NCBI GenBank assembly: GCA_902363515.1 | Contig: CABJAN010000010.1 | Span: 66,160-130,159 of the forward strand | Source: Bacillota bacterium | GTDB lineage: Bacteria > Bacillota > Clostridia > Lachnospirales > Lachnospiraceae | DNA: 64,000 nt | Reading direction: 5' to 3' | In this document: positions 17,006 through 25,293 of the stretch, in pieces | How positions within the stretch are numbered: the first letter of the stretch is position 1 | Layout: the number at the start of each line of letters is the position of its first letter | Position numbers and translations under genes: made by a program | The notes under the pieces: generated by a model | What the model was told of the DNA's origin: nothing | What the model saw: only the letters and a program-made list of their open reading frames with translations | Database searches by the model: none

Positions 17006-17878
17006 ATGAGATTAAGAGCGCTGGCGAAGATAAATCTGGGCCTGGATGTTCTTGGAAGGCGGGAGGATGGTTATCATGAACTGCGTATGATTATGCAGAC
17101 CATCAATATGTATGACCAGTTGGATATGGAAATCAGCGAAGAACCTGGTATTCGGATTACTACAAATCTTCCGTATGTTCCGGTGAATCAGAACAATCTG
17201 GTATATCGGGCAGCGAATATGCTGATGGAAGAGTTTCAGATAAAAGAAGGTCTTACCGTAGATTTGCAGAAAATGATTCCTGTGGCAGCAGGTATGGCAG
17301 GAGGCAGTTCTGATGCAGCAGCAGCTATGATTGGTGTCAACAGGCTCTTCCAGTTGGGACTGTCTGTGAAAGACTTAATGGAACGGGGAGTAAAAATCGG
17401 AGCAGATGTTCCCTATTGTCTGTTAAGAGGTACTGCTTTGGCAGAGGGAATCGGAGATAAGCTTCGGGCCTTGCCGGCTTGTCCGGATTGCTATGTGCTG
17501 ATTGGAAAGCCGGGCATTAGCGTATCTACAAAGTTTGTTTATGAAAATCTCCATGCCAATGAGTTGAAATTCCACCCAAGGATTGATGAAATGCTGGATG
17601 CTATTCAGTGGCATAATTTGTATAAAATGGCTGATTTGATGGAAAATGTATTAGAGACCGTTACCATTCCACAGTATCCGATTATTGAGGAAATCAAGAA
17701 CCATATGAAGGAACACGGGGCTTTAAACGCCATGATGAGCGGAAGCGGTCCTACGGTTTTTGGGCTGTTTGATGACAAAACCTTAGCAGAACAGGCCTGT
17801 GAAGCTCTTAGGGAAAGCCGGCTTGCAAGAACGGTATTCCTTACTACGGTGTTTAATAATGGAGGAAGGAGAAAATAA
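17006..17878 (+). CDS. ispE: 4-diphosphocytidyl-2-C-methyl-D-erythritol kinase
   Basis: A 290-residue GHMP kinase of the non-mevalonate isoprenoid pathway, phosphorylating the 2-hydroxyl of CDP-ME. The N-terminal 'AKINLGLDVLGRREDGYHE' region and the ATP-binding 'PVAAGMAGGSSDAAAAM' are diagnostic, and 'MSGSGPTVFGLF' is the C-terminal GHMP motif. GGAGG precedes the ATG. A GntR regulator starts 2 bases after its stop, so the two are probably translated from one message. Confidence 0.95.
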   Translation: MRLRALAKINLGLDVLGRREDGYHELRMIMQTINMYDQLDMEISEEPGIRITTNLPYVPVNQNNLVYRAANMLMEEFQIKEGLTVDLQKMIPVAAGMAGGSSDAAAAMIGVNRLFQLGLSVKDLMERGVKIGADVPYCLLRGTALAEGIGDKLRALPACPDCYVLIGKPGISVSTKFVYENLHANELKFHPRIDEMLDAIQWHNLYKMADLMENVLETVTIPQYPIIEEIKNHMKEHGALNAMMSGSGPTVFGLFDDKTLAEQACEALRESRLARTVFLTTVFNNGGRRK

Positions 17879-17880
17879 TA

Positions 17881-18546
17881 ATGAATCTGGAGATGGAAAT
17901 GGATGAATATCTGCCTTTGCGTGATGTGGTTTTTAATACTTTGCGAAGAGCCATTTTAAAGGGAGAGTTAAAACCAGGGGAGCGTCTTATGGAGATTACC
18001 CTGGCAGATAAGCTGGGTGTGAGCCGGACTCCTATCAGAGAAGCCATTAGAAAGCTGGAACTTGAGGGACTGGTTGTTATGGCGCCCAGAAAAGGGGCAA
18101 AGGTGGCATCCATTACAGAGCGGGATTTAAATGACGTTCTGGAAGTAAGAAAGGGAATGGAAGTTCTGGCAATTTCCCTTGCATGCAAGCGGATAACAGG
18201 AGAGGAACTGGAGAAACTGGAGACCATAGAGCAAAGCTTTCAGAAATTGATTGAATCAGGAAATCTTACGGAACTGGCAGAGATGGATGTGAAGTTCCAT
18301 GATACCATTTATCAGGCTACCAATAACCAGAGACTGGTACAGCTTTTAAATAATCTGCGGGAACAGATGTACCGCTATCGCATGGAATATTTAAAGGATA
18401 TTGCTGTGCGAAGAACACTGGCAGAGGAGCATAAGGCGATTTGTCGGGCCTTGCGGGAGCGGGATGAGCAGCAGGCTGAAGAATATGTGAGTATTCACAT
18501 TGATAACCAGCAAAAAGCTATTATTCGAAGCTTAAGTCAGGAATAA
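17881..18546 (+). CDS. GntR-family transcriptional regulator (FCD subfamily)
   Basis: 221 residues with an N-terminal winged helix ('GELKPGERLMEITLADKLGVSRTPIREA', about 20-75; shown in part) and an all-helical FCD ligand domain ('DVLEVRKGMEVLAISLA', with metal-binding-type residues 'DVKFHDTIY' and C-terminal 'EEHKAICRALRERDE..AEEYVSIHI'). FCD regulators respond to small carboxylates or sugar acids. AAGGAG at 17866-17871 supports the ATG. The ligand cannot be guessed from the neighbours (ispE and germination genes). Confidence 0.88.
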   Translation: MNLEMEMDEYLPLRDVVFNTLRRAILKGELKPGERLMEITLADKLGVSRTPIREAIRKLELEGLVVMAPRKGAKVASITERDLNDVLEVRKGMEVLAISLACKRITGEELEKLETIEQSFQKLIESGNLTELAEMDVKFHDTIYQATNNQRLVQLLNNLREQMYRYRMEYLKDIAVRRTLAEEHKAICRALRERDEQQAEEYVSIHIDNQQKAIIRSLSQE

Positions 18547-18585
18547 AAGAAAAACGAATAGAATAAGCGTTATAAGAAATACTAG

Positions 18586-18616
18586 AAGAGAGGCAAGAGA
18601 CATGCCTCTCTTTTTT
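18586..18616 (+). terminator. Rho-independent terminator after the GntR gene
   Basis: A perfect 10-bp stem (18586-18595 with 18603-18612) followed by T residues. It contains the ATG at 18602 in its loop region, which argues against that codon as the start of the next gene. Confidence 0.85.
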
Positions 18617-18646
18617 CAGTTTATTGGCAAAAAGGAGGGAAATATA

Positions 18647-20164
18647 ATGAAGGGTGATATTTCGCCTCACATAGAGGAGAATGAAGCATATATCAGGAAA
18701 CGTTTGGAGAACTGTGATGATTTTATTATCCGTCCCATGCTTCTGGGGGAAGAGAAGAAAATCCGGTGTCTGGTGGTTTATATAGAGGTGGCAGTGAGCA
18801 ACATGGTTTTGGAGGACTCAGTTATTGGCAAACTGGTAAACCACATGTGGGAAATGCCGGCAGAAGAGATTCTGGAATTTGTACGGGATAATGGCATGGG
18901 AATTTCAGATGTGCAGCCCATGGATTCCATGGATCAGGCTTTTGCTTCCATGCTGGCAGGGAATGCTTTGTTTTTCCTGGATGGTTATGCAAGAGCCATT
19001 AAGGTATCCAGCAAAGGCTATCCCAATTTAAGCGTTTCCGAAGCCACCAGGGAAAAGGTGCTGCGTGGCTCTAAGGAGGGCTTTACGGATGCTGTTAAGA
19101 CGAATTCTGCGCTGGTGAGGAAGCGGATAAGGGATACCAGATTAAAAGTGAAACAGAAAACACTGGGAAACAGAAGCCAGACTCTGGTGCAGCTTCTGTA
19201 TATGGAAGACCTGGTGCGCCCTGAGCTTTTGGAGGATTTGGAGAACAGACTGGATTCTTTTGTGATAGATGGGGTGCTGGATTCGGGGGTGGTGGAACAG
19301 CTTACAGAAAGCAACTGGCTATCCCCTTTTCCCCAGTTTCAGACCACAGAAAGACCGGATAAATGCGCAGCGGAAATTTTAAATGGCAGGATTTTACTTT
19401 TGTGCGACCATTCGCCCATGGGAATTTTGCTGCCGGCAGTGTTTAATGATTTTCTCCAGGTCAGTGAGGATTCGTATAACCGATTTGAGATTGTGTCTTT
19501 GCAGAGAATCATCCGTTACTGCGCAGTTTTGATTACTCTGCTTTTTTCCGGGACCTATCTGGCAGTGACTAACTTTCATACACAGGTTTTACCTACCAAT
19601 CTGATTTTATCTTTTTCAGAGGCAAGACAAGGGGTACCCTTTCCTGGAATATTGGAAATTTTATTTATGGAGATTGCTTTTGAAACCATTCGGGAGGCTG
19701 GTATTCGGATGCCGGGGCCTTTGGGCGGAACCATTGGAATCGTAGGTGGGCTGATTGTAGGGCAGGCGGCAGTAGAGGCGAATCTGGTGAGCCCCATTGT
19801 GGTGGTAGTGGTTGCTGTGACAGCTCTTTGTTCCCTGGCAATTCCCAGTGAAAGTTTTTCAGCGCCTTTCCGGTTGTTAAAATTTGGGTTTATTCTGCTG
19901 GGCGGTACGCTTGGTGTGTTTGGAATTCTTCTTGGGCTTTATCTGACTGCAAGTCATCTGGCAGGACTGAAAAGTTTTGGAATCCCTTATCTTTCTCCTT
20001 TTGCAGCCAAGACCCATGCAGGGTACTGTGGGGAGAGGGACAGTATTATCCGGATTCCTTTTCGTTTTCTAACCAGGAGGCCTATTTACGCAAGAGAGAA
20101 TCAGAAAGTAAAACTTCGTACAAAAGAGAGCCAGAAGAAAAAGCAGAAGGGAGGGAGCTTCTGA
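18647..20164 (+). CDS. Spore germination receptor subunit A (GerA family)
   Basis: 505 residues from the ATG at 18647, which follows AAAGGAGG. The soluble N-terminal domain (about 1-275) contains 'FFLDGYARAI' and 'IRDTRLKVKQKTLGNRSQT', and the membrane domain holds five or so helices with the family motif 'EARQGVPFPGILEILFMEI...REAGIRMPGPLG'. GerA-type proteins form the nutrient-sensing germinant receptor in the inner spore membrane with a B permease and a C lipoprotein. The stop overlaps the start of the next gene by one base (TGATG), and that gene encodes the B and C parts in one chain. Confidence 0.92.
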   Translation: MKGDISPHIEENEAYIRKRLENCDDFIIRPMLLGEEKKIRCLVVYIEVAVSNMVLEDSVIGKLVNHMWEMPAEEILEFVRDNGMGISDVQPMDSMDQAFASMLAGNALFFLDGYARAIKVSSKGYPNLSVSEATREKVLRGSKEGFTDAVKTNSALVRKRIRDTRLKVKQKTLGNRSQTLVQLLYMEDLVRPELLEDLENRLDSFVIDGVLDSGVVEQLTESNWLSPFPQFQTTERPDKCAAEILNGRILLLCDHSPMGILLPAVFNDFLQVSEDSYNRFEIVSLQRIIRYCAVLITLLFSGTYLAVTNFHTQVLPTNLILSFSEARQGVPFPGILEILFMEIAFETIREAGIRMPGPLGGTIGIVGGLIVGQAAVEANLVSPIVVVVVAVTALCSLAIPSESFSAPFRLLKFGFILLGGTLGVFGILLGLYLTASHLAGLKSFGIPYLSPFAAKTHAGYCGERDSIIRIPFRFLTRRPIYARENQKVKLRTKESQKKKQKGGSF

Positions 20165-21828
20165 TGTATGCCGATAATGCACAGATTTCCCACAGACAGT
20201 TATTCAGGCAGATTTTTACAGGACTGGCAGGCGTCTATATTCTGGTGATTCCTGTAATGCCTAAACTGCATGGACGCCAGGGAATTCTTGCCCTTCTTAC
20301 TGGAATGGGGATTTATTTACTTCTTTGTACCTATTTTGTGCGAATAAAAACGGTTTTTCAATATCCGGAAAAATATCTGGGGAAATTTTGGGGCAGATGC
20401 CTGGTCTTTTTCTATGTATCCTGGCTTTGGCTTATGGGAATTTTTCTTCTGCTTGTGATAGTATGTGTAACAAAACGGTTTCTGGTAGAGGGCAGCGCTT
20501 CCTGGATTATCCTTCTTCTGGCTGGCCTGGCAGCTTATCTTGGAAGTCATCAGGGACTGGAGCGCAGAGGGAGAATGGCAGAGGTGTGCCTTCCGTTTCT
20601 GGTTATTCTTCTGGGGATTCTGTTTTTTCTGGGAATTTTGAGAATGAAGCCGGAATATTTACAGGAAATGGGAAGTCTGAGTCTAAAAGGCTGGCTTTTG
20701 GGAACCTGGGAAGTGGTATGTATTTTTCTGCCTTTTGTGTTTCTTCCTGTGACCCTTGGAAATGTGAGAAAACCGGGAGAGACAAGACATATTATGGGGA
20801 GCAGTATTGTAGTGCTTACCAGCACGCTGGTGTTTGCTCTGGTGCTTTTGCAGGGAAGCTTTGGCCTGGGAGGATACGAGCATAAAAATTATCCTGTCAT
20901 TGATTTTATGGCGGGGATTCAGATACCTGGAAATTTTTTGCAGAGAGTGGATGTGTTTTTTGTGGCGGCTGTGGTATTTAGTTTGTTGTTTGGCCTTGGA
21001 AGTGTTTTCTTTTATCAGCATGAGCTTTTGGTGCGGGTTAAAATGGAAAAAACTGCTTTATTTGCAGCGTCAGGGATGATGGCAGCAGCTATTCTATGGG
21101 AAAAAATGAAAATTCCTACGTCCTGGTTTTTTGCTGTTACCATACGTTTTTATGGGCCAGTGTTTGTCCTGCTTCTTATTTTAGCAGGAATGAAGGGGCG
21201 AAAGAAGAGAACCTGTGCAAAAGCAGGAGCCTTGTGCCTGATTTTGTCACTGTGTCTTACCGGATGTGGAGTTTCTTTGGAGGACCGCATTTTTCCGTTG
21301 GCTGTAAGTGCCAATTATGTAGATGGGAAATATCAGTTGATTTATGGGATTCCTCAATTATCCGCCATGACAGGGCAGGGGAAAAGCGAGACAGAGGGAA
21401 GTGAACCCCAGGCCATTGTATATGAAGGCAAAACACCACAGGAGGCAGAAGCACATTTTAATCAGAATCAGAAAAATTATCTGGATATGGGACATCTGAA
21501 AGCCTTGATTCTTGGAAGAGAAATTCTCCACCAGGAGGAAGCCCTGGAAGGATTGCTGGCTTATCTGGAAGAGAAGCCCTCTGTGGCAGGAAATTTGTAT
21601 GTGTTTGTAAGTCATGACCCCCAGGAGCTTATGGGTCTGGACGGACAGGGAGAGGAATCCGTGGGGGATTATCTCATCGGAATTTTGGAAAATAATCTGG
21701 AAGGAAAACCAAAGGATGCAGTCAGCCTCCAGGATTTGTACAATGCATGGCACAGGAAGGAAGAACTGCCAAAACTGCCGGAAGTAACGGTAGTGAATAA
21801 AAAACCTCAGATTGGTTCATACTCCTGA
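20164..21828 (+). CDS. Fused GerB permease - GerC lipoprotein germination receptor subunit
   Basis: 554 residues. Residues about 1-345 form a ten-helix spore permease of the GerAB (amino-acid permease-like) family. A basic segment and hydrophobic stretch then end in a perfect lipobox 'LTGC' with Cys 368, followed by 'EDRIFPLAVSANY', the beginning of a GerAC N-terminal domain; the rest (to 554) fits only that domain, so the GerAC C-terminal domain is missing. Normally B and C are separate proteins. A frameshift is not needed to explain it: the frame is continuous. An internal ATG at 21190 could give a separate lipoprotein but has poor ribosome-binding spacing. Confidence 0.88.
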   Translation: MYADNAQISHRQLFRQIFTGLAGVYILVIPVMPKLHGRQGILALLTGMGIYLLLCTYFVRIKTVFQYPEKYLGKFWGRCLVFFYVSWLWLMGIFLLLVIVCVTKRFLVEGSASWIILLLAGLAAYLGSHQGLERRGRMAEVCLPFLVILLGILFFLGILRMKPEYLQEMGSLSLKGWLLGTWEVVCIFLPFVFLPVTLGNVRKPGETRHIMGSSIVVLTSTLVFALVLLQGSFGLGGYEHKNYPVIDFMAGIQIPGNFLQRVDVFFVAAVVFSLLFGLGSVFFYQHELLVRVKMEKTALFAASGMMAAAILWEKMKIPTSWFFAVTIRFYGPVFVLLLILAGMKGRKKRTCAKAGALCLILSLCLTGCGVSLEDRIFPLAVSANYVDGKYQLIYGIPQLSAMTGQGKSETEGSEPQAIVYEGKTPQEAEAHFNQNQKNYLDMGHLKALILGREILHQEEALEGLLAYLEEKPSVAGNLYVFVSHDPQELMGLDGQGEESVGDYLIGILENNLEGKPKDAVSLQDLYNAWHRKEELPKLPEVTVVNKKPQIGSYS

Positions 21829-21854
21829 TAGAAAGTATCAGGAGGTACATAGTA

Positions 21855-22526
21855 ATGAAAGAAGCATTGGAGAAATTACAGAATAAAAAAATTTTGCTGG
21901 CAGCCCTTTTAATAGGCCTTGCTGGTACACTTTTTTTCACAGGGCTTAATACAGTACGTTTGAAAAGGGAAAACCGGGAAATCAAGGCGCGTCTGGACCG
22001 GGAAATCCAACAGGGGATTGCAGGAGAGGTTTTTCGCCTCCATGTAATTGCAAACAGTGACACAGAGAAAGACCAGGAGCTGAAATTAAAGGTGAAAACC
22101 AGGATTGTGGAATATTTAAAGGAAATTTTGGGAGAGGATGCCGGGTTAGAAGAGACCAAAGAAGCTGTTTTAACACATTTAACAGAAATAGAGCAGGAGG
22201 CAGAAAATATCATAGAGGAACAGGGATTTGATTATCCGGTAGAAGTGGTGGTGGAGAAAACCTATTTTCCGGAGAAAACCTACGGGGACTGCACCTTTCC
22301 GGCTGGGGAGTATGAGGCACTGAAGGTGAAAATCGGAAGTGCAAAGGGACAGAACTGGTGGTGCGTCCTTTATCCAAGCCTTTGTTTTCTGGACGATACT
22401 TATGGCATTGTCACAGAAGTGAAAAAGGAAGACTTAAAAGAAGTCCTCACAGCAGAAGAATTTCAGGAAATTCTGGGGGATTCCAGGGAGAAGAAAAAAT
22501 TAAGATTTGGATTCCGCTGGTTTTGA
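21855..22526 (+). CDS. spoIIR: Stage II sporulation protein R
   Basis: A 223-residue secreted signalling protein made in the forespore that triggers processing of pro-sigma-E in the mother cell through SpoIIGA. An N-terminal signal anchor (about 11-33) is followed by 'FRLHVIANSDTEKDQELKLKVK', shown here in part, the strongest SpoIIR signature, and by 'NWWCVLYPSLCF' near the C-terminus. GGAGG precedes the ATG. It follows the germination receptor genes by 26 bases, so late sporulation genes are clustered here. Confidence 0.93.
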   Translation: MKEALEKLQNKKILLAALLIGLAGTLFFTGLNTVRLKRENREIKARLDREIQQGIAGEVFRLHVIANSDTEKDQELKLKVKTRIVEYLKEILGEDAGLEETKEAVLTHLTEIEQEAENIIEEQGFDYPVEVVVEKTYFPEKTYGDCTFPAGEYEALKVKIGSAKGQNWWCVLYPSLCFLDDTYGIVTEVKKEDLKEVLTAEEFQEILGDSREKKKLRFGFRWF

Positions 22527-22528
22527 CC

Positions 22529-22557
22529 TTGCATTCTGCACAAGATAAGGGTACAAT
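22529..22557 (+). promoter_or_regulatory. Promoter of murI
   Basis: TTGCAT (22529-22534) and TACAAT (22552-22557) are 17 bases apart, starting 2 bases after the spoIIR stop and 31 bases before murI. Confidence 0.72.
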
Positions 22558-22588
22558 GAAACACAAACGATAAATAAGAGGTTAGAAA

Positions 22589-23410
22589 ATGAATCAGAGA
22601 AAAGATGCACCAATCGGTGTTTTTGACTCAGGAGTCGGGGGGCTTACCGTAGCCAGAGAGATTATGCGGAATCTTCCCCATGAAAGAATCGTGTACTTTG
22701 GGGATACTGCAAGGGTGCCCTACGGAAGTAAATCAAAGGAAACGGTTATCCGTTATTCCAGACAGATTGTCCGTTTTTTACAGACTCAGAATGTAAAGGC
22801 CATTGTGGTAGCCTGTAATACAGCCAGCGCCCTGGCGCTGGAAACCATCCGGGAAGAAATTGATATTCCCATAATCGGTGTGGTCAAACCAGGGGCAAAA
22901 GTAGCGGCCCTTACTACCAGAAATAAAAAAATAGGGCTGATTGGAACCAGAGCTACTGTGAAATCCTGTTTATACAAAACCATTATACAGAAAGAAGACC
23001 CGCAGATTCAGGTAATTGGTCAAGCCTGTCCCTTGTTTGTACCTTTGGTGGAGGAAGGATGGCTGAAAGACCCGGTAACCATTGAGATTGCAAAACGATA
23101 TCTGGATCCATTGCTTTGTCAGGATATTGATACCTTGATTTTGGGTTGTACTCATTATCCACTGTTAAGGTCCATGCTGAAAACACTGGTGGGAGAACAG
23201 GTTACCCTGGTAAATCCTGCCTATGAGACAGCAAAAGAACTGGAGCGGCTTTTAAAAAGAGAACATCTGGAACACGAAGGAGAGGAAGAAGAGGAATTTC
23301 CGTATCGTTTTTTTGTCAGTGATGAAGAAGAACATTTTCAGGAATTTGCCAATTCGATTCTGCCTTATGATGTGAAGATGACAAAACAGATTAATATAGA
23401 GGAGTATTAA
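22589..23410 (+). CDS. murI: Glutamate racemase
   Basis: A 273-residue cofactor-independent racemase that supplies D-glutamate for peptidoglycan. 'GVFDSGVGGLTV' at the N-terminus, the first catalytic cysteine in 'VVACNTASA' (about 75) and the second in 'LGCTHYPLL' (about 187) are all present. Length matches the family. It has its own promoter although it sits downstream of spoIIR, as expected for a vegetative gene next to a sporulation gene. The DUF1934 gene begins 1 base after its stop. Confidence 0.95.
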   Translation: MNQRKDAPIGVFDSGVGGLTVAREIMRNLPHERIVYFGDTARVPYGSKSKETVIRYSRQIVRFLQTQNVKAIVVACNTASALALETIREEIDIPIIGVVKPGAKVAALTTRNKKIGLIGTRATVKSCLYKTIIQKEDPQIQVIGQACPLFVPLVEEGWLKDPVTIEIAKRYLDPLLCQDIDTLILGCTHYPLLRSMLKTLVGEQVTLVNPAYETAKELERLLKREHLEHEGEEEEEFPYRFFVSDEEEHFQEFANSILPYDVKMTKQINIEEY

Positions 23411-23411
23411 C

Positions 23412-23864
23412 ATGACAAAAGATGTGTTAGTCACCATTAAAGGTCTGCAGAGCCTGGAAGAAACCAGCGATGCAGAAGAAGTGGAACTGGTGGCAAAGGG
23501 CGACTATTATTTCAAAAACGGCCATCATTATATTTTTTTTGAAGAACGGATTGAGGGCTTTACAGAGCCAACGAAAAACAGTATTAAAATCTCAGGAAAC
23601 AGTGTGGAGGTTAAGAAAAAAGGTCTTACCAATGTACAAATGATTTTTGAAGAAAATAAGAAGAATCTTACATATTATGCAACGCCTTTTGGAAACCTTC
23701 AGATGGGAATTGCGGCTACCAAAATTGATATTAAAGAACAGGAAAACAGCCTGGACCTTCTTATTGATTATGCATTGGAAATTAATGCAGAACATGCAGC
23801 AGACTGTCAGATTTCTGTGAATGTCAAGGAAAAAGGAGCGGGAGAGTTTTCTCTGGGAATGTAA
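23412..23864 (+). CDS. DUF1934 (YwiB-like) beta-barrel protein
   Basis: 150 residues of the DUF1934 family, predicted small calycin-like beta-barrels of unknown function, frequently next to argS or cell-wall genes. The pattern 'VLVTIKGLQ', 'YYFKNGHHYIFFEERIEG', 'NSIKISGNSVEVKKKG' and 'LDLLIDYALEINAEHAADCQ' fits the family along its whole length. No signal peptide. It is effectively co-translated with murI and followed by a terminator. Confidence 0.88.
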   Translation: MTKDVLVTIKGLQSLEETSDAEEVELVAKGDYYFKNGHHYIFFEERIEGFTEPTKNSIKISGNSVEVKKKGLTNVQMIFEENKKNLTYYATPFGNLQMGIAATKIDIKEQENSLDLLIDYALEINAEHAADCQISVNVKEKGAGEFSLGM

Positions 23865-23873
23865 AGGATTAAC

Positions 23874-23916
23874 ACCTCTCATATCAGGTACAGGACGCCT
23901 GGTAGAGAGGTTTTTT
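23874..23916 (+). terminator. Rho-independent terminator after DUF1934 gene
   Basis: Stem ACCTCTC/GAGAGGT (23874-23880 with 23905-23911), continued by an inner ATCAGG/CCTGGT pair, followed by six T residues. Confidence 0.85.
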
Positions 23917-23933
23917 CTTTCCAGGGAAATGAC

Positions 23934-23962
23934 TTGTCAGTAGAGAACCCATGGGGTAAAAT
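23934..23962 (+). promoter_or_regulatory. Promoter of the zinc-ribbon/amidase operon
   Basis: TTGTCA (23934-23939) and TAAAAT (23957-23962) are 17 bases apart, 35 bases before the preferred start codon at 23997. Confidence 0.75.
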
Positions 23963-23996
23963 AAGGGTATTGATACAAAGAGGAGGAGAAAAGAAT

Positions 23997-25271
23997 ATGT
24001 ATTGTAAGTATTGTGGTAAACCGGTGCCTGATGGGGGAACCTGTTCATGCAGACAAAATCAAAATATGGAACCAGTTAAAATGCAGCCCCAGAGCAACCA
24101 AAAGAGAAAGCCTCCGGTTTCAGAAAAACGTCCGCCAAAGAGTAATGGAAAAGGACTGCTGATTGGAGCTTTTGCCTGTAGCGTCTGGATGGTTTTGTTA
24201 TTTTTGCTGTTGAGATTTGTATTTGCGGATGCGGCAACCAGAGCGTTTGGCGCTGATGGAATTTATTCTTACGTCATATATGTATTGCCCTTGACTTTAG
24301 GCGTGATTGGATTGCTGCTTGGAATTTTTGCAGTGTGGGATCGGACAATCCGAACTGCTTCCATAGTGGCAATTCTGGTCAGTGTTCTTGGAATGTCAGG
24401 CATTGTTGGCGCTATGATCTTTCTTCCATATGAGCCTGAAATTTCTTCCAGGGCAGAGGAGGATGAGCCAAAAGAAGATGCATCTGCTCCACAGGATTCC
24501 AAGGAGAAGAAGGGGGAAGAGGTGTCAGAAGAGACAACAGCCCTGAATGAAGTAATGAAACAATACAAGGCAGGAAATTTAGATTATATTCAGGCAAAAG
24601 AAGCCCTGGATGAGATAAATGAAGAAGCTCTGGAAGGGGAAGAGGCAGAGAAACTTCTGAATTTCCAGGATGAACTGGAAATGGATTTAAAAGTGCAGAT
24701 GAGCCATTTAGCTGAGATTTCTGATTACAAAACAATTATGGAGAATCTGCGGAATATGGAGACTGCAGTGCAAGGGTCAGATGAAGTTTTAACGGATTTG
24801 CGGGAAACCTATGAACCGGAATATATTTTATACCTTGATACAGAAAGCAGAAAACTGGCAGAAGCAGGGCAGTCAAAAGAAGCTGTAAGTATGCTGGAAG
24901 AGGCAAAGCCACTGGTAGATGACTCTCAGGCTGTAACAGCTCTTATTCTGGATATTCAAAGCGGGGTTACCGGAGGAGATTATATTCTCCCTGACAGCAA
25001 CAGCCGCTATCTGACAGAGAGTGACATTCAATACCTGTCTATCCGGGAAATTAATTATGCAAAAAATGAAATTTATGCACGACATGGAAGGAGATTTCAG
25101 TCCCAGGAATTACAAAATTATTTTAACAGTAAATCCTGGTATAGAGGAACCATAGAACCTTCTGATTTTCAGCAGTCTGTTTTGAATGATTATGAAAAAA
25201 AGAATGCAGAATTATTAAGTAAACGTGAGTTTTCTATGGAGAGCGGCGGCTATAAACTGGATGTGAATTAG
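23997..25271 (+). CDS. Zinc-ribbon membrane protein with C-terminal YARHG domain
   Basis: 424 residues from the ATG at 23997 (after AGGAGGAG); the open frame extends back to 23934 but that region is the promoter. An N-terminal half zinc ribbon 'MYCKYCGKPV.....CSC' is followed by a proline-rich linker, three or four helices (about 50-145), a long acidic coiled-coil region, and a C-terminal YARHG domain ('INYAKNEIYARHGRRFQS...FNSKSWY'). YARHG domains are extracellular and of unknown function, frequently in Lachnospiraceae surface proteins. First gene of a six-gene operon. Confidence 0.82.
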   Translation: MYCKYCGKPVPDGGTCSCRQNQNMEPVKMQPQSNQKRKPPVSEKRPPKSNGKGLLIGAFACSVWMVLLFLLLRFVFADAATRAFGADGIYSYVIYVLPLTLGVIGLLLGIFAVWDRTIRTASIVAILVSVLGMSGIVGAMIFLPYEPEISSRAEEDEPKEDASAPQDSKEKKGEEVSEETTALNEVMKQYKAGNLDYIQAKEALDEINEEALEGEEAEKLLNFQDELEMDLKVQMSHLAEISDYKTIMENLRNMETAVQGSDEVLTDLRETYEPEYILYLDTESRKLAEAGQSKEAVSMLEEAKPLVDDSQAVTALILDIQSGVTGGDYILPDSNSRYLTESDIQYLSIREINYAKNEIYARHGRRFQSQELQNYFNSKSWYRGTIEPSDFQQSVLNDYEKKNAELLSKREFSMESGGYKLDVN

Positions 25272-25293
25272 AAAGCCTGTGGAGGAGAAAAGG

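Noticed and set aside
18602..18646. ATG at 18602 as start of the GerA protein
   Set aside because: It lies inside a terminator hairpin; AGGAGG precedes the ATG at 18647.
23934..23996. Upstream ATG at 23934 as start of the zinc-ribbon YARHG protein
   Set aside because: The region contains a TTGTCA-N17-TAAAAT promoter, and a ribosome binding site lies before the ATG at 23997.
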